A DNA stretch of 24,146 bases, from assembly GCA_038748065.1 (NCBI GenBank), contig JBCDJG010000067.1, positions 1 through 24,146 on the forward strand. The letters are read 5' to 3'. This DNA is from JBCDJG01 sp038748065. Its GTDB lineage: Bacteria > Pseudomonadota > Gammaproteobacteria > Pseudomonadales > Halieaceae. Of this stretch, positions 1 through 8,214 are shown in pieces. Position 1 is the stretch's first letter. Every line of letters starts with the position of its first letter. A program made the translations under genes and the position numbers. The notes beneath the pieces are model-generated. The model was not told the origin of the DNA. It saw nothing but the letters and a program-made list of their open reading frames with translations, and did not search any database.

Positions 1-1071
1 ACGGTCGCCTATATGGCCGTGGCAAAGGTCGGACGCACCCTGCCGAATCAGGTGTGGATGCACCGTGAGATCTTGCCTGATCTGCGTGTGTTGACCGACG
101 CAGTCCATGCCGAGGGGGCCGCGATCTCGGCGCAGATCACCCACGGCGGCTCATTTGTCACGGGAATGCACGTGCCGGGCCGATTGATGAGCTCATCGGG
201 TGGTCTGAACGCCGCAGGCCTCATGAAGGCGAACTTCCTGCAGCGAGCCATGAACGAATCCGATATGGAGCAGGTGATCGGTCAGTTTGTTGAAGCTGCT
301 TGCCTGGCCCGTGAGGCGGGCTTTGATGCGGTGGAGATTCATATGGGCCATGGCTATCTGCTGAATCAGTTTATCTCCCCAATGAACAATAAGCGCGATG
401 ACCAATACGGCGGCAGCGCAGAGAACCGAGCCCGTTTTCCCGCTGCGGTGTTAGCCGCCGTGCGCGAAGCTGTGGGTAATGATCTGGCCGTGCTTGCCAA
501 AATCAACGTCGCAGACGGACCCAGCCGGGGTGCCACGGTGGAGGACGGCATCGTCACGGCACGTATCCTCGAGGAGCAAGGGGCGCACATGCTGGTGTTG
601 TCGGGCGGCCGCAACGTCGAGTCCACATGGTTCATGTTTGGCAGTAACATGAACCGCGAAGAGATCATCAAGATCATGAAACAGACCGGCGATCATCTCA
701 GCGCGCTGCTGATGCGTGCGGCAGCAGCCAAGGAGAGGAAGATTGACTTCAGTGAGATGTACTTCAGGGAATACTCACAAAAAATCAGAGCAGCGGTCGA
801 TCTCCCACTGGCCTATCTAGGCGGCGTCAAATCGCTCGAAAACGCCGAGACTGCAATGGCGGACGGCTTTGACTGCGTCGTGATGGCGCGAGCCCTGCTG
901 CGCGACCCGGACCTCGTGAACCAGTTCAAGGCAGGCAGCTTGAGCGAGTCGCGCTGCGATAACTGCAATGCCTGTGTTGCTTACATCTATCACCCCGACG
1001 GCACTCGCTGTATCTACCGGAAGCCCAACGATACCGAGGCGAACAGGCGCTTCGCTGCTACGGCGGATTAA
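1..1071 (+). CDS. NADH:flavin oxidoreductase / old yellow enzyme family protein, 5' end missing
   Basis: The reading frame is open from base 1, and by family comparison about 70 N-terminal residues lie outside the window. The ATG at 13 is therefore probably internal. Seen: AQITHGG, followed by the flavin/substrate-site signature HMGHGYLLNQFISP and YGGSAENRARF, then the late barrel strand LAYLGGV and MARALLRDPDLV. These mark an FMN-binding TIM barrel of the OYE type, which reduces activated C=C bonds with NAD(P)H. Near the C-terminus there is C-x2-C-x2-C-x11-C (CDNCNAC...TRC), resembling the Fe-S cysteine cluster of the 2,4-dienoyl-CoA-reductase-like branch. However, the protein ends about 25 residues later, so the extra FAD/NAD domains of that branch are absent. 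Its end overlaps the convergent gene at 1058-1525 by 14 bases. Substrate unknown. Confidence 0.9.
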   Translation, partial: TVAYMAVAKVGRTLPNQVWMHREILPDLRVLTDAVHAEGAAISAQITHGGSFVTGMHVPGRLMSSSGGLNAAGLMKANFLQRAMNESDMEQVIGQFVEAACLAREAGFDAVEIHMGHGYLLNQFISPMNNKRDDQYGGSAENRARFPAAVLAAVREAVGNDLAVLAKINVADGPSRGATVEDGIVTARILEEQGAHMLVLSGGRNVESTWFMFGSNMNREEIIKIMKQTGDHLSALLMRAAAAKERKIDFSEMYFREYSQKIRAAVDLPLAYLGGVKSLENAETAMADGFDCVVMARALLRDPDLVNQFKAGSLSESRCDNCNACVAYIYHPDGTRCIYRKPNDTEANRRFAATAD

Positions 1072-1525
1072 GTGCCGGCCAGGGGCCGATGTCCGTCTCC
1101 TGGTAGAAATGCTGCAACCAGCGTCCTTCGCGTTTGACCCAGATAGCCGAGACGTACAAGCGTTGTGGTAGGGCCTGCCCTCTGAATTCTCCCTTCAGGT
1201 CTATCTCGTGGGTGGCCAGCGCAACGCCATCGGCCAGCAATTGGATGGCCTGGTTCTCCGGGCTATAGAGGGAAAACGAGACCTCTGGAAACAGCTGAAA
1301 CTGGCGCTGTATGTCTGCGGCCCCCGCATACATCTTGGCAACTGCTCTGTGCTCCGGTGTGAGCAGTGCCTGGATGGCGGCGTTATCTTCTTTCTCGAAG
1401 GCGCCATCGAGAGCATCTATAGCGCGCCGAATCTCGGCGATGGCATCCTGGCCAGCAGTGGCTGGTGAAAATGAAGCCATTGCTATTAGTCCACACACTG
1501 CGATCGTCTTGATTAACGCTGTCAT
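1058..1525 (-). CDS. Exported SnoaL/NTF2-like (DUF4440-type) protein
   Basis: This is a 155-residue protein with a signal peptide (hydrophobic residues 5-18, probable cleavage after ATA at 24). The body reads as one alpha+beta barrel of the NTF2/SnoaL kind: a long first helix (AIAEIRRAIDALDGAFEKED), the AIQALLTPEHRAV segment, then beta strands ending in SAIWVKREGRWLQHFYQETD. That C-terminal strand pair is typical of DUF4440 proteins. Many members bind small hydrophobic ligands or are only structural, so no reaction can be assigned. The gene lies 78 bases downstream of the STN-type receptor on the same strand and may be read with it. Its 3' end overlaps the convergent oxidoreductase gene. No strong ribosome-binding site is seen before the ATG at 1525. 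Confidence 0.75.
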   Translation of the reverse strand: MTALIKTIAVCGLIAMASFSPATAGQDAIAEIRRAIDALDGAFEKEDNAAIQALLTPEHRAVAKMYAGAADIQRQFQLFPEVSFSLYSPENQAIQLLADGVALATHEIDLKGEFRGQALPQRLYVSAIWVKREGRWLQHFYQETDIGPWPALNPP

Positions 1526-1571
1526 ATCCAGTGACCCGTGTTAATTTCCACCTCAAGAGAACAGTAGGTGT

Positions 1572-1612
1572 GATCTCTCCTATTGTCGATGTTGATCGCG
1601 CGATTAGAGATC
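1572..1612. repeat. Inverted repeat in the gap after the STN receptor gene
   Basis: GATCTCT (1572-1578) is repeated in inverse orientation as AGAGATC (1606-1612), and the loop contains the 10-base palindrome ATCGCGCGAT (1595-1604). The structure straddles the TAA stop of the receptor gene (1604-1606, minus strand). There is no T-run on either side, so it is not a standard intrinsic terminator. It may be an mRNA structure or an operator for the small gene that follows, or chance. Confidence 0.3.
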
Positions 1613-4039
1613 CAGAGTGAGCTCAGCGCCGACAACACGTGGAGCGCCTACATTGGCCTCCCAGTTCAGAGGCTGGTCGGGGTTTTCCGCCACATTACGG
1701 ATTCGCAAAAGGTACTCCTCATCGAAGAGATTCCGTACAAACAAGGATGCAGACCATCTATTTGTGCGATACCCAAACTTCGCATTGGCAACAAAATAGG
1801 AGTCTACCCGGTGTTCTGCAACGTTTGCTGGTTCGCTGAAGGAGGAGCCCTGGTAGCGGCCGTCAATCGATCCAAACAGACCATTGTCGTGCTCGTAGAA
1901 AAGGGCAAAGCTGACATTTTCGCCCGGGGCTTGCGGGAACTCGTTACCCCCGAAATCCTCGCCGGATACGGGATCGATAAAGTCAATGACCTCCGTGTGC
2001 AGCAGGCCGAAGCCTGCTATGAGCGTAAAGTGTTCTCCCAGCAGCGCGGTAAGGTCCGTCTCAAGGCCGTAAAGCTCGGACTCTCCAGCGTTCTCAATGC
2101 GAGACGCCAGCCCATTGCTGCCTGCCAGTTCTACAATCACCTGTTGATCGTTCCAGCGCGTGTAGAAAAGGTTTGCGTTTAGGCTCAGCTTGCCATCGAG
2201 GAAGTTGGAGCGAAAAGCGAGCTCTAGATTGTTTGTAAATTCCGGGTCGAACTCGTAGGGGGTATTGGTAACGTCGATGGCGGCCCCTCCAGCGCGGTAG
2301 CCGCGCTGCGCAACGAGGCTCCACGATACATCGTCTGTTTGATCCCATCGAATGCCGAACTTTGGCAAAAAAGCATCGAAGTCTGTGTCACTGACGTTGA
2401 TGCTAAGGTCTCCGCTTTCCACTGGCCCGGTGTTGCTGCCAGCGCTGAAGCCTGTTTGCTTGTAGCTTTCTCGGTCATAACGCGCGCCCAACAGCATCGT
2501 CCAGCGACTGCTCAAGCCGTACTCGGCGTCGAAATACACCGCAGTGTTTTCAGTTTCCTGAGCAACACCCTCCACGAAAAAGAAGTTGCTGAGCACCAGG
2601 CCAAGATTGCGTTCCCGGTCGCGATCTTGCTCAAAGCGATACAGGCCGCCGATAACGCGCAGGCTATCGCCTTCCCAAACGCCGCGCAATTCATAGGTGT
2701 CTGTAATCTCCTCGTCCGTAGAGATATCAAAGGCCGTGTCCAAATCAAAGCCGCCATCGAAGCGCGGGGCACTTTCCTCATAGGCGTCGCTTGTCGTGGC
2801 GAGAAAGCTGATCGATAGGGCTTCAGAGACCTGTTGTTCTAGCTCTAGAGCCCAGTTTTTTGTATCGATAACCAGCACACCTGGGCTGGTGATCTCCGGC
2901 CGGATTTCCCGATCAAAGAAATCAGGACCGGCTAAGCTGCCGGTGCCAAAGCCCGTACCTGCCAAACCCTCTGAGTCGACGTAGGTAAGCAGCGCTGAAA
3001 AGCCTTCTAGCGCTGCCGGTTCAAATAGCAGTCTGGCCCGCCGGTTTTCCGTATCGTCAAAATTGATGTCGTCAATGCCCGCCGCGCTGTTCTCTATGTA
3101 ACCGTCGTTGCTGAAATCCTCCCATGCCAGTCGGAAGGCAAGCTGGTCTGCGATAATGGGCCCGCCGCCGGCGAGCGAGTAGCGCTCGGTATCGTAGTCG
3201 GCGAACTGAGTACGCGCGCGGAGGTCCCATTCGTAGGTTGGGCGGGTCGTGCGTACGATGACTGCGCCAGCCAGCGCATTCCTGCCCTGTATAGTGGATT
3301 GAACTCCGCGATATATCTCAACTTGTTCGACATCAAAAACGGCGGAGGGCCCCGCCTCTATGCCCAGCGTCGATTGGAAAATACCATCGACATAAATGCT
3401 GGCGACGTTCGAAACGCCAGTCTGGCCGCGAAAGTTTATGCCCCGTATAGCGAAGTCGCCCTCGTCGGAGACTGTAGCCTGTACGTTAGGCGTGAACTGG
3501 TAGAGTTCTGTCAGGTCAGTGAGATTGAGATCGCTGATTGCCTCGCCAGTGAAAACAGCGACCGATGCGTTGACATCGCTGAGTGTCTGATCCCTCTTTT
3601 GTCCGAAAATCAGAATTTCTTCTAGCGGCCTTGTTGGCGCCAATGCGCCGGCCTCAGGGGACAAATCGGACTGGATTGTTGGTGCAGCTTCGATCACATA
3701 GGCGCCAGAGGCCGTGCGCCTGGCGCGTAGGCCGGATTCAGAAAGTGCAATCGCCAGTGCTTCATCTAAGGTAAACGTTCCAGCGACTTCCGGTGCATTA
3801 ACGGCGGCTAAACCGTCGCCCGATGCAACGATCGTGACGCTGAATTGATTGCCCAGATCGGTCAGTGATTTAGACAGCGCCTGCGCTGGCAACCGCATAG
3901 ATTGTGGTGCTTCCGTTATCTGCGCTGATTCCACTTGAGCACCGACGGGTCCGACGATGGTGCCCACGAGCAGTGCACTTAGAACGTTGCCCGAAATGCG
4001 GAACCGCATGCTGCGTATTTTGCCAAGCCACTTGGCCAT
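1604..4039 (-). CDS. TonB-dependent outer-membrane receptor with N-terminal STN signalling domain (FecA-like)
   Basis: 811 residues. The signal peptide ends near GPVGAQ (about 34). Residues 47-117 form an STN (secretin/TonB short N-terminal) domain: LPAQALSKSLTDLGNQF, then the VAGTFTLDEALAIAL segment. The TonB box is LEEILIFGQ (139-147). The plug follows at about 152-268 (FAIRGINFRG, VYDGIF-like YVDGIFQ, VEIYRGVQSTIQGRNALAGAV), then a 22-strand barrel ending ELTLDL. An STN domain on a receptor is the part that contacts a FecR-type anti-sigma when ligand is bound, and the fecR/fecI-like pair lies immediately upstream on the same strand. A good ribosome-binding site, AGGAGAG, lies 7 bases before the ATG. 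A separate promoter in the 120-base gap before it is likely. The transported ligand is unknown; iron chelates are the usual cargo of this class, but carbohydrate or peptide cargo is possible. Confidence 0.92.
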   Translation of the reverse strand: MAKWLGKIRSMRFRISGNVLSALLVGTIVGPVGAQVESAQITEAPQSMRLPAQALSKSLTDLGNQFSVTIVASGDGLAAVNAPEVAGTFTLDEALAIALSESGLRARRTASGAYVIEAAPTIQSDLSPEAGALAPTRPLEEILIFGQKRDQTLSDVNASVAVFTGEAISDLNLTDLTELYQFTPNVQATVSDEGDFAIRGINFRGQTGVSNVASIYVDGIFQSTLGIEAGPSAVFDVEQVEIYRGVQSTIQGRNALAGAVIVRTTRPTYEWDLRARTQFADYDTERYSLAGGGPIIADQLAFRLAWEDFSNDGYIENSAAGIDDINFDDTENRRARLLFEPAALEGFSALLTYVDSEGLAGTGFGTGSLAGPDFFDREIRPEITSPGVLVIDTKNWALELEQQVSEALSISFLATTSDAYEESAPRFDGGFDLDTAFDISTDEEITDTYELRGVWEGDSLRVIGGLYRFEQDRDRERNLGLVLSNFFFVEGVAQETENTAVYFDAEYGLSSRWTMLLGARYDRESYKQTGFSAGSNTGPVESGDLSINVSDTDFDAFLPKFGIRWDQTDDVSWSLVAQRGYRAGGAAIDVTNTPYEFDPEFTNNLELAFRSNFLDGKLSLNANLFYTRWNDQQVIVELAGSNGLASRIENAGESELYGLETDLTALLGEHFTLIAGFGLLHTEVIDFIDPVSGEDFGGNEFPQAPGENVSFALFYEHDNGLFGSIDGRYQGSSFSEPANVAEHRVDSYFVANAKFGYRTNRWSASLFVRNLFDEEYLLRIRNVAENPDQPLNWEANVGAPRVVGAELTLDL

Positions 4040-4102
4040 TAATGCTCTCTCCTAGGTAATTTGGTTGTTAAACGAGAGCTGGGCACTCGCATCCAACACT
4101 AT

Positions 4103-4129
4103 GACGCTGCCATCAGCTTATCGGTAACC
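4103..4129 (-). promoter_or_regulatory. Candidate ECF-sigma promoter before the STN receptor gene
   Basis: On the minus strand the 120-base gap between the anti-sigma gene and the receptor gene contains GGTTACC (4129-4123), a 16-base spacer and CGTC (4106-4103). A CGTC-like -10 with a 16-17-base spacer is common for ECF sigma factors; the -35 part is not a good match to the usual GGAAC. The call rests on position (directly before the gene that FecI-type sigmas normally activate) more than on sequence. Confidence 0.22.
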
Positions 4130-4159
4130 ATTGTCAGAAAATGATTCGAGAGGGGTTGT

Positions 4160-5188
4160 TCAGCGCGGTTTGATGATTATTCGATCATCATCGACCTCAA
4201 TCTCTACTGGGTAGACTTCGCTTAGGGCAGCGAGCATGCGGTCAATGTCTGCGGCGTTGAAGGTCGCCGTCACCGAAAGCGCCTTGAGGCGGTCATCTAG
4301 AATACTCAAGTCACGCTTGTCATAACGGTTGGCATCTGCGATGACATCCGCGAGTGGCGCATTTTCATAAATCAGCCGGTTTCTTCGCCAGGCACCAATG
4401 CTAGCGGTCGACACTGTAACCACGTCTCCTAACGCCCTGGCGCTGATCCTTATCTGCTGACCAGCGGAGAGACTTCGCGCAGGCTCGACGAGTCCAGAGT
4501 CCTCAACTGCCCCACTCCCAGATTGCTTATTTTCGATCCCAACCTGTACCAGCCCTTCAGCCACCGCGACTTGCGCTTTCTCCGGGGTGAGCTTGACTTC
4601 AAAGCGCGTGCCAACAACCTGAACCCGCATATCGCGCGCCTTCACGTAAAACGGGCGATCGGCGTCTGGACTGACTCTGAAGAGGGCAACGCCTCTATGC
4701 AGAATCACGTGCCGCGTGTCGGCGCTTAGGCTGGCATCGAGATGACTGTCTGCGCCAAGAGATATCATGCTGCCGTCGCTCAGCGTTATCTCCTGCAGCC
4801 CGCCTATGTCTGTCACGTAACTGGTCGAGACTGGCGTGCTCGTTGTAGTGCTCGGCTCATTGAGCGTTACCAGGATCGCGCTGACAACGAATAGCAGCGT
4901 ACAGGCGACCAGGCCTTGCCAGCGTCTAAGGCCCAGCCTTGCACCTTGATTTTTAGTCGCCTGGGCGCGGCGGATGTCTGCAACTCGAGTCGCATCAAGT
5001 GCGGACACGGAGTCCAAAAACTGTTGGGCGTGTGCGAAGGCATCAGGGTTTGCTTCATCGGCCTTTAGCCACTCGAAGAAGGCGCGGCGCTCCTCCAGGG
5101 AAACGATGTCATCATTTAGACGGGCATGCCAATCTAAAGCAATTTCAACGCGCGCCTGGCCGGTTTGCTTGTCGAACGCTGTACTCAT
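4160..5188 (-). CDS. FecR-type anti-sigma factor / transmembrane regulator
   Basis: 342 residues with the full FecR layout. Residues 12-55 match the cytoplasmic DUF4880 sigma-binding region (ALDWHARLNDD, EERRAFFEWLKADEANPDAF). One membrane helix lies at about 91-109 (a hydrophobic run after RRW). The periplasmic FecR domain is at about 128-225 (ITLSDGSMISLGADSHL, VVGTRFEVKL, VAEGLVQVG). A C-terminal DUF4974/STN-like domain is at about 272-342 (LIYENAPLADVIADANRY). In this family the periplasmic part receives the signal from the STN domain of an outer-membrane receptor, and the cytoplasmic part controls the cognate ECF sigma factor. Its ATG shares one base with the sigma gene's TAA stop (TAATG at 5190-5186), so translation is probably coupled. 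The receptor with the matching STN domain follows 120 bases downstream. Confidence 0.93.
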   Translation of the reverse strand: MSTAFDKQTGQARVEIALDWHARLNDDIVSLEERRAFFEWLKADEANPDAFAHAQQFLDSVSALDATRVADIRRAQATKNQGARLGLRRWQGLVACTLLFVVSAILVTLNEPSTTTSTPVSTSYVTDIGGLQEITLSDGSMISLGADSHLDASLSADTRHVILHRGVALFRVSPDADRPFYVKARDMRVQVVGTRFEVKLTPEKAQVAVAEGLVQVGIENKQSGSGAVEDSGLVEPARSLSAGQQIRISARALGDVVTVSTASIGAWRRNRLIYENAPLADVIADANRYDKRDLSILDDRLKALSVTATFNAADIDRMLAALSEVYPVEIEVDDDRIIIKPR

Positions 5189-5754
5189 TATTCGCGGTCT
5201 CCTTCAGGACTCTCGCCAAGAGCCCGGTACAGATCGACACTCGCGCGAGACACGTGCTTGGTGACTGCTGGCCGTGAAATGCCCATCTTCCTGGCGGTAG
5301 TCCCGTGACTGAACCCATGCAGCCTTACCAGTTCAAAGGCTCTCCGCCTGGCGGCGGGCATATCTGCAAGTGCCGAAGCGACCACGGAAATACGCTGCTC
5401 TGCATCCAAGACGCGCTCGGGGGAGAATTGGTAACCCTCCGTGCCCTGAAAGATTGAAGAGTAGGCTTCCTCGCGGCGCGCCGTGCTCGTACGGGTGCGA
5501 AGTTCCGAAACGATCAGATTCTGAGCCGCCCGCCACAGATATCCCTCAATATTGTTGATCGATGCAAGTTGCTTTCGGCTCATCAGTTTTTCAAAGGCGC
5601 GTTGTGCAATGTCCTCTGGATCGGGCGGCCCGGGGCCGAAAGCGGCCCGCAGATCATTCACGAACTGTGGGAAGTAACGCGTGTATAGAGGCTCGAGGAG
5701 GCTTGAATCAGACGCTCTGGTCTGCCCGGATACGACTGTCTTGTCGATATTCAC
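5188..5754 (-). CDS. FecI-type ECF RNA polymerase sigma factor
   Basis: 188 residues. Sigma-70 region 2 spans about 22-88 (LYTRYFPQFVNDLRAAFG, PEDIAQRAFEKLM, IEGYLWRAAQNLIVSELR). Region 4 spans about 120-178 (ALADMPAARRRAFELVRLHGFSH, then the helix-turn-helix MGISRPAVTKHVSRA). Small size, two regions only and an adjacent FecR-like gene identify an iron-starvation/cell-surface-signalling ECF sigma, which directs RNA polymerase to the promoter of the cognate receptor. The start codon is GTG at 5754 and overlaps the TAG stop of the upstream receptor by one base (TAGTG). Its own stop overlaps the anti-sigma start. It therefore appears to be made together with the siderophore-type receptor and to respond to whatever controls that operon. 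Confidence 0.93.
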   Translation of the reverse strand: MNIDKTVVSGQTRASDSSLLEPLYTRYFPQFVNDLRAAFGPGPPDPEDIAQRAFEKLMSRKQLASINNIEGYLWRAAQNLIVSELRTRTSTARREEAYSSIFQGTEGYQFSPERVLDAEQRISVVASALADMPAARRRAFELVRLHGFSHGTTARKMGISRPAVTKHVSRASVDLYRALGESPEGDRE

Positions 5755-8030
5755 TACAGGGCGTAGGCCACTGAGCCAATCAGCGTGCGCGGAATCGAGG
5801 TGCCAACGCGCAGAGCAGCGAATGATTCGGCAGTCGTCAGGGCCTGGGCCTGCAGGTATTCCTCATCAAAAGCGTTGCGAAGATTGAGCTGCAACTTCCA
5901 GCGGTCAAGTTTGTAGTAGGTGGCGAAGTCCACCTGTGTCCAGGCGTCATAGGTGCCCCGGTTCTCGGTGCTGATAAAGACATCGTCCTGGTAGAAAATG
6001 CCACCACCCAGGCCGAGAATTCCGCGAAAAAGTGGTAGTTCATAGAAGGTAAACAGATTCAGACTGTGCTCGGCTACGCCTGGCAGCGTGTTACCCACAG
6101 GAAAGAAAGCGCCGGCGACCGTCTCCCCTCCACTGCGTATCTCATTGTCGATGTAAGCGTAGCCCGCCTGGATGCGCCAGTCGTCAGTAAGCTTGCCGAC
6201 AACTTCAATTTCCAGGCCGTTACTTCTGACTTCGCCACTGCTGGCAGAGCGAAGGTCGGCCGGCGGTGTCGGATTGCCGTCTTCATCCAGGGGATTGGCG
6301 ACAAAGGGCAGGTTGGCCTGCTCGATAGAATACAGCGTGCCTGTGACCAGCAGGCTGTCATTCAATCCAGCCCACTTTATGCCGATTTCCCATGACTCTG
6401 ATGTTTCAGCGTCCAGAGGTTTGTCATCCAGGCCCAACGCGCCTCCGCTGGGCGTGAAGCCCTCAGAGTAGCTGAGGTAGAGTGACAGGGCCTGCACTGG
6501 CGCAAAGACCAGGCCTGCACGAAAGCTGAGATCGTCTTCGCTAAAATCGCCAGACTGATCTTTAAAGTCTGTATAGCGAGCGCCCAGTAGGATACTCCAC
6601 CGGTCATTGAAGCTGATATGGTCAACGACATTGATACCCCACTGCTGAAAATTGCCGCTGACAGAGCTGCCGCGATCATTCAGCAAGAAGGCTATGTCGT
6701 CCGTCGGTGTGATGATGTCTGGGTTGGCAAGATCATCCGCATCGAACTGGCTGAAGTACTCACCCGATACCACGTTGAAAAACACGTTTCGATCGCCGCG
6801 AAAGCTAGTCGTGGTTGTCTTGAAATCCTCCCAGTCCGCTGAAGCCAGTAACTTATGCTCCCAGCCACCTGGACTATCGAAGTCCAGAAAATTACGCAGC
6901 GTGGCCTGGCTTGTCTCCCCTTCGCCTGCCGTGCGCCGCGGCTGGATGCTAACAAGGTTTTCTGCCGGGCCGCCTGCCGCCCCAATCACTGCCCCCGTGC
7001 GGAAGTTAGCAACAAGGGGTGACGAGTCCACGTTGGTTTTGTCATTGTCGGTCTGAGCGTACGTGGCTTCGACTCGCCAAAAATCCGTGAGGCTGTGTTC
7101 TGCGAAAATATGCCAGCGCTCCGATTCCGCTTCTGTCTCGGTGTTCCAGTTTGGAATGCCATAGAACTGGCCGATGTCCTGTCGTCCCGAGTAACGGTAG
7201 CCGACGTCGTTATCGCCATCCAGGACCTGACCGCGGTCCTGCGTGTAGGCGTCGTCGATGTACTCGAAACTGGCGATGATGCGACTATCGTGACGCCATT
7301 GGTAGGTGATCGACGGCTGGATGAGCAGGCGCTCGCGCTCAACCTCATCGCGAAAACTCCCCGAATCTTCATAGGCAGCCACCACGCGATAGGCCCATTG
7401 CTCGCTGTCGCCGAAGGCGTTGGTGTGGTCGAACTCCAGCTTGTAGAACTCGTCGCTACCCGCCAGCACCTCGACCAGCGTTGCGCGTTCAAAGTCCGGG
7501 CGCTTTGTGATGTAGTTAATAATACCGCCGGGCTCTCCCTGCCCGTAGAGCAGCGCTGATGGTCCTTTTAAAACATCGATTCTCTCGATGTTGGCCGTTT
7601 CGGTGGACGGTATGTTGCTGGCATTCAAACCGTTGTTGATCCTTGCGCCGTCCTTGTAAATGGAGCTGGAGGCATCGAAACCACGAATGGAAAACTTCTC
7701 TTCTCCCCCGTTGCCGGTCTTGAATTTCGCCACGCCGGCGACATTGCGCAGGGCATCGTCCACGTTGTTCACCTGCTGGTCCTGCAGGATGTCCTGGGCG
7801 ATGACGCTGACCGAGGCAGGCGTTTCCATTAAATCGAGGTCCAGTCCAACGCCTGAGCGAGATCCCTTCAGCAGATAGTCCCGTCGGTGTCCGTAGACGA
7901 TGACCTCCTCCAGCGCGACTGGGCTCCCCGCTTGGGTGGCTGCGGTGTCGATGGACTGGCCGTTCGCCGCGGAGTGCAGGCTTAGCGCTGCGATAGAGAG
8001 CAAGGCGGCTTGTTTGGTCGTGTAGCGCAT
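5754..8030 (-). CDS. TonB-dependent siderophore receptor (no STN domain)
   Basis: 758 residues. The signal peptide ends near AANGQ (24-25). The TonB box is LEEVIVYGHR (40-49). The plug, about 65-180, begins METPASVSVIAQDILQDQQ and includes FSIRGFDASSSIYKDGARINN and IERIDVLKGPSALLYGQGEPGGIINYITKRP. The METPxSVSVI opening and GQGEPGGxINxxTKRP are hallmarks of the siderophore-receptor branch (FhuA/FoxA/FpvA type). The barrel contains YSEGFTPSGG, SWEIGIKW and NLRNAFDEEYL, and ends SVAYAL. With no STN domain it should not signal to FecR itself. It is the first gene of the run receptor-sigma-antisigma, and a Fur-box-like palindrome lies 25 bases before its ATG, so iron control is likely. The exact ferri-siderophore cannot be read from sequence. 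Confidence 0.93.
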   Translation of the reverse strand: MRYTTKQAALLSIAALSLHSAANGQSIDTAATQAGSPVALEEVIVYGHRRDYLLKGSRSGVGLDLDLMETPASVSVIAQDILQDQQVNNVDDALRNVAGVAKFKTGNGGEEKFSIRGFDASSSIYKDGARINNGLNASNIPSTETANIERIDVLKGPSALLYGQGEPGGIINYITKRPDFERATLVEVLAGSDEFYKLEFDHTNAFGDSEQWAYRVVAAYEDSGSFRDEVERERLLIQPSITYQWRHDSRIIASFEYIDDAYTQDRGQVLDGDNDVGYRYSGRQDIGQFYGIPNWNTETEAESERWHIFAEHSLTDFWRVEATYAQTDNDKTNVDSSPLVANFRTGAVIGAAGGPAENLVSIQPRRTAGEGETSQATLRNFLDFDSPGGWEHKLLASADWEDFKTTTTSFRGDRNVFFNVVSGEYFSQFDADDLANPDIITPTDDIAFLLNDRGSSVSGNFQQWGINVVDHISFNDRWSILLGARYTDFKDQSGDFSEDDLSFRAGLVFAPVQALSLYLSYSEGFTPSGGALGLDDKPLDAETSESWEIGIKWAGLNDSLLVTGTLYSIEQANLPFVANPLDEDGNPTPPADLRSASSGEVRSNGLEIEVVGKLTDDWRIQAGYAYIDNEIRSGGETVAGAFFPVGNTLPGVAEHSLNLFTFYELPLFRGILGLGGGIFYQDDVFISTENRGTYDAWTQVDFATYYKLDRWKLQLNLRNAFDEEYLQAQALTTAESFAALRVGTSIPRTLIGSVAYAL

Positions 8031-8054
8031 GGCAGGTGTAGCCTTGGGTGTAAA

Positions 8055-8069
8055 TGAGAATTGATCTCA
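8055..8069 (-). promoter_or_regulatory. Putative Fur box upstream of the siderophore-receptor operon
   Basis: TGAGAATTGATCTCA is an interrupted palindrome (TGAGA / TCTCA arms) and matches the 7-1-7 Fur consensus TGATAATNATTATCA at 11 of 14 defined positions by direct comparison. It sits 25-39 bases before the ATG of a siderophore-type receptor, where a Fur repressor would block the promoter. It also lies in the 184-base gap shared with the divergent hydrolase gene at 8215, so it could affect both. No convincing -35/-10 pair was found around it. Confidence 0.55.
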
Positions 8070-8214
8070 ACTTTAGCACATCTGAATTGTGATAACTCTC
8101 GGCACTTCGAACATTATCGGGCTGGGTCATAAACGCGATACGGCTTCGTGATTAGTTGCGCTTTGTATCGGGTAGTAGACTGGCACGTCCTTGGATAAGA
8201 CACCTGGAAATCCT

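Noticed and set aside
1583..2182. A 199-residue plus-strand reading frame inside the STN receptor gene
   Set aside because: It lies antisense to a well-supported receptor gene, has no recognisable domain or ribosome-binding site, and is explained by the GC-rich codon use of the real gene.
4130..4155. A second Fur box (around AGAAAATGATTC) before the STN receptor
   Set aside because: Only one half resembles the consensus, and the other arm of the palindrome is missing.
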